In this document: one piece after another, positions 16,110 through 23,873 of the stretch | How the letters are laid out: each line of letters starts with the position of its first letter | Numbering within the stretch: position 1 is the stretch's first letter | IMG/VR virus record: IMGVR_UViG_3300007354_000008 | Location: 1-43,346 of that record | Length of the DNA stretch: 43,346 bases | Reading direction: 5' to 3' (one strand) | From: a virus | Made by a program: the position numbers and the translations under genes | The notes under the pieces: generated by a model | The model's input: the letters and a program-made list of their open reading frames with translations, nothing else | The model's database searches: none | What the model was told of the DNA's origin: nothing

Positions 16110-19100
16110 ATGGGGGACTTCCGCAGGGCGCTCAGCCCGTTCCAGCGGGCCCAGAAACTGCCTACATTTCCGCGAGCCGCGACTCCGCAGGCCGTGTCCC
16201 GGGCTGACCGCTACCCGGCCTACCGGACGGCTTCCGAGATCACGAATGCCGAGCGGCGCCTGGCGGCCGCCGGCCAGGAGGTCCCCCAGAAGAAGCCGTC
16301 GTTCTGGGAGCGCGTCCTGTGGGTCATCGACCGCCCGCGGGCCATGGGCGCCGGGGCTGTCTCCGGCTGGTGGTCGAGGCCGTCTACCGGCCTGGGAATC
16401 AAGGCCGCGGCCAAGGGCGCCTGGGAGGGCCTCACCGGCAAGCGCGTCCTCTGGGGTATGGACCTGTGGCGCCAGGCGGCTGAGATGGAGCCGCGTAACT
16501 GGACCGAGGCCGGGGCGAAGGCTCTCGGCCGCTGGCTGACCGCGCCCGGCGACAAGCCGCTTATGTCGACCGACGAGGCGATGAAGGCCTTCGGCCAGTG
16601 GGGCGAGGCCCCGCCTACGGTGCGGTATCAGGAGCCTCCCGGACGCAGGGAAGTCCTCGGCGAGCTCCTAGCCGGCTTCGCCGTGGATCCGATGACTTAC
16701 GTGGGCGTCGGCGGGGCAACGAAGGTCCTCCCGCGCTATGGCCAGAAGGCCCTCGCCCGGAGGATCGGACGCGAGGTCACCAAGGCGACGGGGAAGACCC
16801 TGACCCGGGCTTCCACGGCCCGCCTGGCCGCGAACGCCTTGAGGGGTGACATCCCGGTCGGCGGCTTCGGCGCGGCCGTTCGGAAGGCCATGGGCGAGAC
16901 CATGGAGGCCGTCGAGCGCGAGGTCCCACTGGGCCGGCTCGCCCGAGCCGAGACCAAGACCACGGTCCTACCCTCGCTGCGCGAGCAGCTCAAGACCGCC
17001 CGCAAGACGGCCAGAGCGGCGGAGACGGAGGTCAAGTACGCCGGGAAGCCCATCAGGACCGCTACCATGCGCGGGCTCCACGCGGCAGGCAAGGGCATCG
17101 AACTGGGCCATGAGGGCGTGCGGGATGTTGCCGGCCGCGCTTTCGGAGTAGGCAGCCTGAAAGAACTCACCGAGAGCCAGGGGCGGGCCCTGATGGGTTC
17201 GCTGACAAAGCCAGGCCGCGCCGGCGCCCTCGCCCGCAGGGCCAAGAAGGCCGCCGAGGGCTTCGACGTGACCGCCGCGACCACCCGCGCCGCCGAGGCC
17301 GCGACCCAGGCCGCAAGGCTGGGCGAGAGGGTCAAGGACCTCGGAGCCGCCGTCAAGCGCGCCCCCGCCAGGGCGACCGAGTACGTCTCGACCGGGATGA
17401 AGGCCCAGTCCATCCTTCGCGTGGGGGCCATCCCCATCGCCAACGTGACGCCCATCAAGACCGCTCTCGGAGCAACGATTCAGCGCGTGCCGGGGATGAC
17501 AAAGCTCACAGATACCTTGGGAAGAGCCTTCATCTTCAACTACACGCCGCTCTCGATTCGAGGGGCGGCCAGGGAGGCCATCACCGGGGCGAAGAAGACG
17601 GTGACGGCCGCGGCCGCCAAGGGCCCCGCGGTGGCGAGGCGGGCGCTCCGGGAGACTCTCGGCGAGTGGCACGGGGTGAGCCGCGAGGCAGCCGAGAGGG
17701 CCGCCGGCGTCATCGAGGAGACGGTGAGGACGGCAGACCCGGCCGTCCTGGGCGCGGCGGCCAGAGCCAAGGCGCTCTTCGCGCGCGACGTGGCCCTCTT
17801 CCAGAAGAAGGGCATCCCCCTGGGCGCCCTCGACAACTACGTCATGCACCTCTATAAGGACCCGCCGGCCCGGGTCAAGGAGATCCTGTCCAAGTGGCGG
17901 GGCCGGAAGATCCATGTGAAAAGCGCGAAGCCGGGCTTCACTTACGCCAGGACGATCCCCACGATCGAGCAGGCCAAAGCGCTCGGTCTCCATCCGGTCG
18001 AGGACGTCCGTGTCCTGACTTCCGTCCACCGGGCCATGGCCGAGCAAGCGGCCGTGTTCCAGGACATGGGCAGGGCCCTCCTCGGGATGGGCAAGGAGGT
18101 CGTCGTCGAGAAGGCCATCGAGGGCTACATCCAACTCGGGGACGAGATCCCGGCTCTCGCGGGCAAGTACGTGCATCCCGAGGTCGCGAACACCCTGCGG
18201 GCGTTCTACCCGGTGCTCACCAACACGGATGAGGCCGTCAACGCCTTCACTCGGAACTGGGACAACATAACGAACACCTGGAAGGCAGTCGTGCTCGCGA
18301 CGCCGACCTTCTCCATGCGGAACCTAGCCGGCGGCATCTTCCTGAACGCCGCCGACGGGGTGATCAACCCGGGGCGCTACGCTCAGGCCACGGCCCTCAT
18401 GATCGAGGCCGGGGCGGGTTTCGGCAAGGGAGTCCTCCGGGAGATCGAACTCGCCGGCAGACGCGTGCCCGCGAAGGTCGTCTGGGAGTGGTTCGAGGAC
18501 GCGGGTCTACCCGGCCAGGGCATGTACCGGAGCATGATCCGGGAGATGTCCCTCACCCAGGAAGCGCAGCGGACGATCTCCGCGCTCGAGCACGGAGGGC
18601 TGGGCAAGGTAGCCTACATCGCGAGACATCCGTTCCAGAGCTTGAGAGAGTTCGGCGAGGCGGGCGACACGTGGAACCGTCTGACGAACTTTCTGCATCA
18701 CCTCGATCAGGGCCTCGGGCCGGCGGAAGCCGCCAGACTCACGCGCCTGGCCCAGTTCGACTACGGCCAGCTGACACCCTTTGAGAGGCAGATCAAGCGG
18801 TGGGGCATCCCGTTCTACCCCTGGCGGCGGTTCGTCCTGCCACGGCTCGTCGAGAGGCTCCTTGGGGCCCCCGGGGTCTTCACCGGCGCCGCTCACTTCC
18901 GGGACGCTCTGGTCAGAGGGAACGACGTAGACGAGACACACCTCCCGGACTGGCTCCGGGACAACCAGGCCCTGCCGCTCTTCGTCGACGCCGAGGGCAA
19001 CGTCCACTACCTCACGCTGAACCTCCCTTACACAGAACTCTCGGCGATCCACGACCCCTGGGAGGTCCAGGAGTGGGGGCGCGAACTCCTCGCCAACATG

Positions 19101-19892
19101 CACCCGCTGGTTAAGGCCATCCCCGAAGCCGCTTTCAACCAGGTGCTCTACACGGGCCACAAGATCAACAGGACCGCCCCGGGCCCGGGCTGGGACGACG
19201 TCGCCGACTACGCGAAATACGTCCTTCAGAGCTTCGGGGGGCTGCCCGGCCGCGAACTCGCGTCGGCGATGATCGGCCGAGAGCAGGCTGTCAGGGAGAC
19301 CCTTGACAGGGCCCGGGGGCGCGAGCAGGAGGTCCCTTCCTTCAGGAAAGCCCTGGCGGGGATGCCCCTCACCATCCAGCATCCTGCCCGCTGGGCGCGT
19401 GAGGCTCTCTACGAGAGGCGGGACACTCTCCGGGAGGCCATCGGGGCAGCCGAGCGGCGCGGCGTCGTCGTGCCGACGACCGAGGAGCTGCAGAGGCCGA
19501 GCTTCCTCTCAGCGGTGACCAGGCCGAAGCAGTACGTGATGCTGGGGGGCGGCGGAAGCTTCGCCCGGGCGGTCCGCGGACAGGGCCAGGAGAAGGTGCA
19601 GGTCGGGCAGGCGCCGTCCGCCGTCCGGGAGGCCGTCTGGATCGCCGGCGTCCCGCGCGACTGGGAGCCTTGGCTCATCCGGGTCATGGACCAGGCCAGC
19701 GGCGGCAATCCCGTCGCCTATGACGCAGGCTCGAAGCGGACCGGCCTCTTCGGCCTGACCCCCGCCGAGTTCAGACGGTTCGCCGGCGAGGGCATGGCCG
19801 ATATCTGGAACCCGCTTCACAACACGGTCGCGGCCATCCGCCGGATCCGCGCCATGTGGGGCCACCCCTCGAGGATGCCCGGCGTCGGCTAG
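16110..19892 (+). CDS. Giant internal virion protein with degenerate transglycosylase end
   Basis: 1260 aa, the largest product here. The N-terminal two-thirds are Ala/Arg/Lys-rich helices; a central part has TPTFSMRNLAGGIFLNAADG (about 733-752), a motif of large phage polyvalent/ejection proteins. The last 100 residues match the layout of SLT-type lytic transglycosylases (ASGGNP at about 1196-1201, GLFGLTP, then DIWNPLHNTVAAIRRIR), but the catalytic Glu of the ESGGNP motif is Ala. In T7-like phages a large internal protein cuts peptidoglycan and forms the ejection channel; this one probably ejects with the DNA but may only bind the wall. It ends one base before the convergent gene. Confidence 0.72.
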   Translation: MGDFRRALSPFQRAQKLPTFPRAATPQAVSRADRYPAYRTASEITNAERRLAAAGQEVPQKKPSFWERVLWVIDRPRAMGAGAVSGWWSRPSTGLGIKAAAKGAWEGLTGKRVLWGMDLWRQAAEMEPRNWTEAGAKALGRWLTAPGDKPLMSTDEAMKAFGQWGEAPPTVRYQEPPGRREVLGELLAGFAVDPMTYVGVGGATKVLPRYGQKALARRIGREVTKATGKTLTRASTARLAANALRGDIPVGGFGAAVRKAMGETMEAVEREVPLGRLARAETKTTVLPSLREQLKTARKTARAAETEVKYAGKPIRTATMRGLHAAGKGIELGHEGVRDVAGRAFGVGSLKELTESQGRALMGSLTKPGRAGALARRAKKAAEGFDVTAATTRAAEAATQAARLGERVKDLGAAVKRAPARATEYVSTGMKAQSILRVGAIPIANVTPIKTALGATIQRVPGMTKLTDTLGRAFIFNYTPLSIRGAAREAITGAKKTVTAAAAKGPAVARRALRETLGEWHGVSREAAERAAGVIEETVRTADPAVLGAAARAKALFARDVALFQKKGIPLGALDNYVMHLYKDPPARVKEILSKWRGRKIHVKSAKPGFTYARTIPTIEQAKALGLHPVEDVRVLTSVHRAMAEQAAVFQDMGRALLGMGKEVVVEKAIEGYIQLGDEIPALAGKYVHPEVANTLRAFYPVLTNTDEAVNAFTRNWDNITNTWKAVVLATPTFSMRNLAGGIFLNAADGVINPGRYAQATALMIEAGAGFGKGVLREIELAGRRVPAKVVWEWFEDAGLPGQGMYRSMIREMSLTQEAQRTISALEHGGLGKVAYIARHPFQSLREFGEAGDTWNRLTNFLHHLDQGLGPAEAARLTRLAQFDYGQLTPFERQIKRWGIPFYPWRRFVLPRLVERLLGAPGVFTGAAHFRDALVRGNDVDETHLPDWLRDNQALPLFVDAEGNVHYLTLNLPYTELSAIHDPWEVQEWGRELLANMHPLVKAIPEAAFNQVLYTGHKINRTAPGPGWDDVADYAKYVLQSFGGLPGRELASAMIGREQAVRETLDRARGREQEVPSFRKALAGMPLTIQHPARWAREALYERRDTLREAIGAAERRGVVVPTTEELQRPSFLSAVTRPKQYVMLGGGGSFARAVRGQGQEKVQVGQAPSAVREAVWIAGVPRDWEPWLIRVMDQASGGNPVAYDAGSKRTGLFGLTPAEFRRFAGEGMADIWNPLHNTVAAIRRIRAMWGHPSRMPGVG

Positions 19893-19893
19893 G

Positions 19894-20667
19894 CTACTTC
19901 AGCACCCCGAGGTCGAAGGTGCAGCGGTACTCGTCCTCGCCGAAGAGCACCACGACGTCTACCGGTTGAGTGCGGTCCAGGCCTTCTGCCGCGAACCCGA
20001 AGCCCTGGATAAAGGTGTAGGTTCCGGACGCTGGGGGATCCACAAGTCTCTCCGTACTCGACTCGCACTCGAACACGACTCCGTTCTGCTCAAGGGTAAC
20101 GGTGATGGGCCTCCCGGGCACCGGCGAGTGTCCAGAGACCACCGCGAACAGCCCTGGGCTGTAGTCTGCGATGAGTTGAGCAGTAGACGGAATCTCCTCC
20201 CCGTCCGTATACCAGCACTGGGCATCTGCCACAAGGCGCCCCCACGGAGTGAGCAGGTCGAGCCAGAGTTCCTCGCTGGACTCCTTGGCGAGCCGGCGGC
20301 AGTACATCGGCAAGAGGTCTTGATAGTCGCTCAGGTCCTTCCCCGCCCGGGCCCACACGAGGGCGTCAGCCACTTGGGCCGGCGTGAGCTCCCAACTCGT
20401 GCAGGGCGCCGGCGAGTCCACCGTGGCCGTGTAGGTCTCCTGGTCCCAGCCGACCTCGGCTCCGAGATACTCCGAGATCACCCGGAGCGGCACGAGCGTC
20501 CGCCCGTGGAAGTTGATGGCAGGCACGTCGTTCACGAGCTCCTTGCCGTCGATGAGCACTCTCACGACCGGGAAGCCCTCATAGTGGCCCCAGCCCGACG
20601 CGGCCAGGCCCACGGTCGAAACCAGGATGAGGGCCAAAGCCAGCCCGTAGACGCCAAGTCTCTTCAT
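19894..20667 (-). CDS. Secreted stalk-domain protein (moron candidate)
   Basis: 257 aa. A signal peptide (residues 1-27: MKRLGVYGLALALILVSTVG then AASG) precedes a copper-amine-oxidase-N-like domain with the pattern VRVLIDGKELVND...GRTLVPLRVISEYLGAEVGWD (about 36-83). This domain occurs in many secreted or surface Firmicutes proteins; the rest is unrecognised. It is oriented against the late genes on both sides and has its own candidate promoter, as expected for a lysogenic-conversion gene. The ATG at 20667 is preferred (GGAGG 8 bases upstream) over a GTG three codons earlier. Its stop is one base from the convergent virion gene, with no terminator between them. Confidence 0.75.
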   Translation of the reverse strand: MKRLGVYGLALALILVSTVGLAASGWGHYEGFPVVRVLIDGKELVNDVPAINFHGRTLVPLRVISEYLGAEVGWDQETYTATVDSPAPCTSWELTPAQVADALVWARAGKDLSDYQDLLPMYCRRLAKESSEELWLDLLTPWGRLVADAQCWYTDGEEIPSTAQLIADYSPGLFAVVSGHSPVPGRPITVTLEQNGVVFECESSTERLVDPPASGTYTFIQGFGFAAEGLDRTQPVDVVVLFGEDEYRCTFDLGVLK

Positions 20668-20688
20668 CGACAACACCTCCCAGTCACC

Positions 20689-20716
20689 AGTCTACTACAA
20701 GACCACCAGATTTCAA
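20689..20716 (-). promoter_or_regulatory. Candidate promoter of the stalk-domain gene
   Basis: On the minus strand TTGAAA (20716-20711), 16 bp, TAGACT (20694-20689), 22 bases ahead of the ATG, with GGGAGG just downstream of the -10 box. The -35 box matches at five positions and the -10 box at four. The short leader would start near the ribosome binding site, so the exact start is doubtful. Confidence 0.4.
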
Positions 20717-20777
20717 CAGTCCCGGGCCGCCGACGCGGAGAAGGGGTCCGGCTCGCACGCATGAGGAGGCGGAACGA

Positions 20778-21080
20778 TTGGGTGAGTCTCTCGGCAATCT
20801 CGGACCGGCCTGGATCGTCGTGGGCGTCCTGCTCACCGTCATCGTGGACCTCGCCCGCGTGAGGCTCGGGGCGAGGAACGGAAAGTCCCACAGCAACAAC
20901 CATTCCTACTCCATGGGGCTTCTCACCGAGGCCGTCCGGGAGTTCCGGGAGACCGGCCGGGAGATGAGGGGGGACATGGGGGCCGTGAAAGAGGCCATCT
21001 ACGCCCAGAACATCATCCTCGCCGCCCATACCGAGAAGCTCGACCGTATCGTCTCCAACACCCAAAGGAGGGGGCCGTGA
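20778..21080 (+). CDS. Small membrane protein of the lysis cassette (holin-like)
   Basis: 100 aa. TTG start after GAGGAGG. One membrane helix (about 10-27: GPAWIVVGVLLTVIVDLARV) is followed by a charged, helical cytoplasmic or periplasmic part ending in basic residues. It overlaps the endolysin start by 4 nt. A second, clearer holin follows the endolysin, so this may be a holin partner (antiholin) or pinholin-type protein. The family is not recognised with certainty. Confidence 0.6.
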   Translation: MGESLGNLGPAWIVVGVLLTVIVDLARVRLGARNGKSHSNNHSYSMGLLTEAVREFRETGREMRGDMGAVKEAIYAQNIILAAHTEKLDRIVSNTQRRGP

Positions 21081-22030
21081 TGCTCCTACTCCGCCCCGTC
21101 CCTCACGATATCAACCCCGACGCCCGGTTCCGGTCCATCGGGCCTTCGTGGAGCCCCTGGCACCACGGCGTGGATTGGCTCTGCCCGAAGGGAACGGCGG
21201 TCCAGGGCTCACCCGGGCGGGTCTCCAGGATTTACACGACCACCTACGGCGGCCTGACACTGGAGATCGCCCTCGCCGGCGGCTACTCGGTCAACTACGT
21301 CCATCTGGCCGAGACCCGGGCAAGCGTCGGCCAGCAGGTCGCCGACGGCCAGATCGTGGCCCTCTCGGGCAACAGCGGTAAGAACACGACCGGGGCGCAT
21401 CTCCACTGCACCCTGCGCGACCCCGGGGGAACGCCGATCGACCCTGAGCCGTGGCTCGACCCGGAGGGAGTGGTGCAATTGGGCAACAGGCGAGTCGTGC
21501 TCGACCCGGCCGGTGGGGGGCGCGAGACCGGACTCCTCACGCCGTCGGGCATCGCCGCGTCGAGACTTAACCTCATGCTGGCGCAGGACGTCCGGAGGAT
21601 GCTGGAGGGCGCCGGCGTGGAGGCCGTGATGACCCTGGACGCCGACAGGGACATGAGCGCCGCCCAGCGCGTCGCGGCGGTCAATGCCGCGAGTTCCGAC
21701 TGCGTGGTGTCCATCGCCTGCGCGGGTTCCCCGGACGCCAAGGACCGGGGCATCGAGACCTTCGCGCTGCCGGGAGGCTCCGCGCAGCGCCTGGCCGAGG
21801 GTATCCTCTACGAGGTCGGCCTGGCGACCCGGGCGCCCGCCCGAGGCCTCACGACCAGGCTCCGCCCGGCCATCCTGACCCAGACGAAGCCGCCGGCGGT
21901 TATCGTCAGCCCGGGCCACGTGACCAATCCCCTGGACGGGGCGTTCCTCGCCGAGCCGACCTACCGCTACCGCGTGGCCCTGGCCGTCTCGGTGGGGATT
22001 CTCGCGTGGCTCGCGGCGGAGAAGGGCTAA
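21077..22030 (+). CDS. Endolysin: M23 endopeptidase fused to a degenerate amidase_3 domain
   Basis: 317 aa. Residues 1-128 form an M23 peptidase that cleaves peptide bridges of peptidoglycan: HxxxD at 29-33 (HHGVD), a YVHL motif with H76, and HLH at 108-110, so all zinc and catalytic positions are present. Residues 138-313 have the amidase_3 fold pattern, but each expected catalytic or zinc position is changed: DPGHGG reads DPAGGG (A145), the SIHAN motif reads SIACA (A214), the late VEL.G motif reads VSPG (S278), and the Glu expected about 17 residues after the first His appears replaced by Ala. The second domain probably binds the wall. No signal peptide, so release needs a holin. Confidence 0.85.
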   Translation: MMLLLRPVPHDINPDARFRSIGPSWSPWHHGVDWLCPKGTAVQGSPGRVSRIYTTTYGGLTLEIALAGGYSVNYVHLAETRASVGQQVADGQIVALSGNSGKNTTGAHLHCTLRDPGGTPIDPEPWLDPEGVVQLGNRRVVLDPAGGGRETGLLTPSGIAASRLNLMLAQDVRRMLEGAGVEAVMTLDADRDMSAAQRVAAVNAASSDCVVSIACAGSPDAKDRGIETFALPGGSAQRLAEGILYEVGLATRAPARGLTTRLRPAILTQTKPPAVIVSPGHVTNPLDGAFLAEPTYRYRVALAVSVGILAWLAAEKG

Positions 22031-22051
22031 GAAGGGGGAGGTGAAGTAGAG

Positions 22052-22243
22052 ATGTTCAAGAATTTCGTCTGGCCCGCCAAACTCAAGTCACGCAAGTTCT
22101 GGCTCGCCGTCGTCGGCGCGTTCCTCCTGATCCTCAAGGAGGGACTGGGCCTCGAGATCGACGGCGAGGCCGTTCTGGCCTTCGCGGCCATCGTCCTCGG
22201 CTACATCTTCACCGAGGGCTACATCGACGCCAAGAACCTGTAG
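22052..22243 (+). CDS. Holin
   Basis: 63 aa. Two membrane helices (about 15-29 WLAVVGAFLLILKEG and 40-53 VLAFAAIVLGYIFT) with a charged linker, a basic N-terminus with LKSRKFW and a C-terminus with TEGYIDAKNL. This matches the small phage holin group found in Firmicutes phages with start pattern ...KSRKFWLA. It would form the inner-membrane lesion that lets the M23 endolysin out. ATG start after GGGGGAGGTGA. It is the last gene of the rightward late operon and is followed by a strong terminator. Confidence 0.8.
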   Translation: MFKNFVWPAKLKSRKFWLAVVGAFLLILKEGLGLEIDGEAVLAFAAIVLGYIFTEGYIDAKNL

Positions 22244-22273
22244 GTTCCACGAGGAACACCCGTTCGACGACGA

Positions 22274-22304
22274 GCCCCCCGGCCATCTCGGTCGGGGGGC
22301 CTTT
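22274..22304 (+). terminator. Rho-independent terminator of the late operon
   Basis: GCCCCCCG (22274-22281) pairs perfectly with CGGGGGGC (22293-22300), followed by CTTTT. It ends the rightward transcript 30 bases after the holin. The rest of 22308-22468 holds no gene: on the minus strand, after the late-regulator stop, there is only a GC-rich imperfect stem (GGCCTC...GAGGCC, about 22432-22459) without a T run. Confidence 0.8.
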
Positions 22305-22468
22305 TCCGATTCCCCTCCCCCGAGTCCCCGGCCCTGACCCCTCCCGCCAGAAGCCCCGGAACACCCGCTCACGTGGCGCGGGCTGAGCGAAGACACCCCC
22401 GGGAGGGAAGGAGTAGGGGCGAATCTCCTGGGGCCTCTCAGCGCGTCCGAGGTCTCGCTCGGAGGCCG

Positions 22469-22906
22469 TCACTCCCGCAGGAGACCCCTCAATCGCTGCG
22501 GGCCGAGGTTTGCCAAAGTGCCGGCGACCATCATCTTGATGCGCCGGACATGCCTCCCGACCGTCCGCGGATGCCGCCCAAGATCCTCGGCGACGGAGAG
22601 CTGCTTCGCCCGCTGCCCCTTCTCGTCGTACACCCCCCTCCCGTAGACCTTCTCGTAGACCGCCCGGAGGTCGGGGCTGAGTTTTCTCAGGCGGCGCTCC
22701 ACCGCCCGGAGCGTGCTGTCGAGGTCGTCACGGCGGACGACGAACGTCTCGACCGGGGAGCCGATACCGCCGGAGGAGGCTGTCGTCAGCGTGATGTAGG
22801 AACCGCCCCGGGACGGTTCGACGAGGCGCAGTTCCTCGCGCCAGTCGTGAAGGTTACAGAGGACGAGTTCGGCGAGCTCGAGGAGGCGGTTGTTGTCGAG
22901 GATCAT
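22469..22906 (-). CDS. Sigma region 4-like late transcription regulator
   Basis: 145 aa. The C-terminal half has the sigma-70 region 4-type HTH: LRAVERRLRKLSPDLRAVYE, then QLSVAEDLGRHPRTVGRHVR (about 106-125), as in ArpU/RinA-like phage late activators of Firmicutes. The N-terminal third begins MILDNNRLLELAELVLCNLH. It is the promoter-distal gene of the early operon, a classic place for the switch to late transcription. The ATG overlaps the previous stop (ATGA); a longer reading frame upstream would overlap that whole gene and is not used. Its target could be the iteron-bearing promoter at 1661. Confidence 0.7.
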   Translation of the reverse strand: MILDNNRLLELAELVLCNLHDWREELRLVEPSRGGSYITLTTASSGGIGSPVETFVVRRDDLDSTLRAVERRLRKLSPDLRAVYEKVYGRGVYDEKGQRAKQLSVAEDLGRHPRTVGRHVRRIKMMVAGTLANLGPQRLRGLLRE

Positions 22907-23145
22907 CCGACCAGCCTCCCCCCTCTGGGCCCGGCGGGCATCATGAGGGCTTCGGTCTCCCCGGGGGCGGCGGAGGCCGGGTGCTCGACCCGGCCCTCCA
23001 CCACGGCCCAGCCCGGGGGTAGCGTGATGAGCGGCTTTGAGGCGAGGTCGGCGAGCAGGCGGCGGAATCGCTTCCTGCCGACGGCGCGCATGAGGCTCTC
23101 GTCCCGGTCCGGGTCGACTCCGAGTAGGTGCTCTATGACCAGCAT
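22903..23145 (-). CDS. Hypothetical early protein (80 aa)
   Basis: No family recognised. ATG preceded by AGGAGGG. Contains MRAVGRKRFRRLLADLASKP, a basic helix, then a Pro/Gly-rich tail. The stop overlaps the regulator start (ATGA), so the two are probably translated together. There are 65 non-coding bases between it and the preceding gene. Confidence 0.65.
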   Translation of the reverse strand: MLVIEHLLGVDPDRDESLMRAVGRKRFRRLLADLASKPLITLPPGWAVVEGRVEHPASAAPGETEALMMPAGPRGGRLVG

Positions 23146-23210
23146 CGTCGCCCTCCTGGCGTGGCATATTTCTAGGCATATTCCCGGCCCCATAATGCAG
23201 CGTCAACCAG

Positions 23211-23414
23211 CTACCAGCCGATGGCCTTCGAGGCCGCCACGTGTCTCTCGTGGCCTCCGGGCTCGGCGCGGAGGTCTCTCATGCGCGCGCTCCAGTACTC
23301 GCCCGTCTCGCCCTGGAACCACGGGTCGCCGGCGGGGGTCTGCCTCCATCCCCGGAGGAGCTGCTCGTAGTCCAGGCTGTCGATATGCGCCTTGTTCTCG
23401 GGTGTCAAATCCAC
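23211..23414 (-). CDS. Conserved small phage protein (67 aa)
   Basis: GTG start, with GGAGG 9 bases upstream. The sequence DSLDYEQLLRGWRQTPAGDP followed by WFQGETGEYW is a recognisable small-protein pattern (Y..LL..WR..P.GDP.FQGE.G.Y) seen repeatedly in phages and prophages of Firmicutes, usually of unknown function. Nothing here adds a function; it is an early-operon gene. Confidence 0.7.
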   Translation of the reverse strand: MDLTPENKAHIDSLDYEQLLRGWRQTPAGDPWFQGETGEYWSARMRDLRAEPGGHERHVAASKAIGW

Positions 23415-23439
23415 GGTCTGCCGCCTCCCCTCCCTGTCG

Positions 23440-23583
23440 TCAAAACGGCCTCTCCTCCTCTCCCCGCCGGCGGAGCCGAAGCCTCACGAACGGTGTCCAG
23501 CGGTACCGCCGCCGGTAGATGCGCTCGGCCACCAGGTAGCGGCCATGGTGGCTATTCCATCGGTCGAAGCTAAGCCAGATCAT
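23440..23583 (-). CDS. Small basic protein (47 aa)
   Basis: A short gene that fits the operon's overlap pattern: its ATG overlaps the preceding stop (ATGA) and GAGGAGG lies 7 bases upstream. It reads MIWLSFDRWNSHHGRYLVAE, then an Arg-rich stretch with many Tyr, then EEERPF. Very basic, so nucleic-acid binding is possible. Not recognised. Confidence 0.55.
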   Translation of the reverse strand: MIWLSFDRWNSHHGRYLVAERIYRRRYRWTPFVRLRLRRRGEEERPF

Positions 23584-23873
23584 GTCGGGTCCTCCTCTCC
23601 TGTCTTGTCATGCCGGTTGGGAGACGGTCGTCCCGGCCGCAACATCACGGCATCGATCAGTCCCTCGCCCACGGCGTAGTCGTCGGCCGTCACGTTGGCC
23701 GCCTGGATTATGCCGCCCTGACTTCTTAGGTCGGCCAGGGTCACGTTGGCCGCCTGGATTATGCCGCCCTGACTTCTTAGGTCGGCCAGGGCTGGCTCGA
23801 ACCAGCGTCGAAACTTCTCCGGGTCCATCGCGACCCTGATGGTCGCCGTCACCCGCCAAGTGCTGTCACTCAT
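23580..23873 (-). CDS. Hypothetical protein with an internal perfect 17-aa duplication
   Basis: 97 aa. The N-terminus (TWRVTATIRVAMDPEKFRRW) is a mixed strand-helix segment. Residues LADLRSQGGIIQAANVT occur twice in direct succession, matching a perfect 51-bp DNA tandem repeat, so the gene gained 17 codons recently. The unduplicated form would be about 80 aa. ATG overlaps the previous stop (ATGA) with GGGAGGG upstream. Function unknown. Confidence 0.65.
   Translation of the reverse strand: MSDSTWRVTATIRVAMDPEKFRRWFEPALADLRSQGGIIQAANVTLADLRSQGGIIQAANVTADDYAVGEGLIDAVMLRPGRPSPNRHDKTGEEDPT
23689..23790. repeat. Perfect 51-bp tandem duplication
   Basis: Bases 23689-23739 and 23740-23790 are identical across all 51 bp. 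The length is a multiple of three and the copies encode the same 17 residues, so the reading frame is kept. The identity at silent positions shows a recent event. Confidence 0.9.

Noticed and set aside
14376-22243. Tape measure and long tail
   Set aside because: The large proteins follow the hub and do not have the usual coiled-coil tape-measure order with tail tube and chaperones; a short tail fits better.
22308-22468. A gene in the gap between holin and late regulator
   Set aside because: Only GC-rich shadows of the neighbouring frames are open; no start with a ribosome binding site was found.
23689-23790. Tandem repeat as a CRISPR-like or iteron array
   Set aside because: Only two abutting copies, no spacers, and the repeat is inside a reading frame; a slippage duplication explains it.
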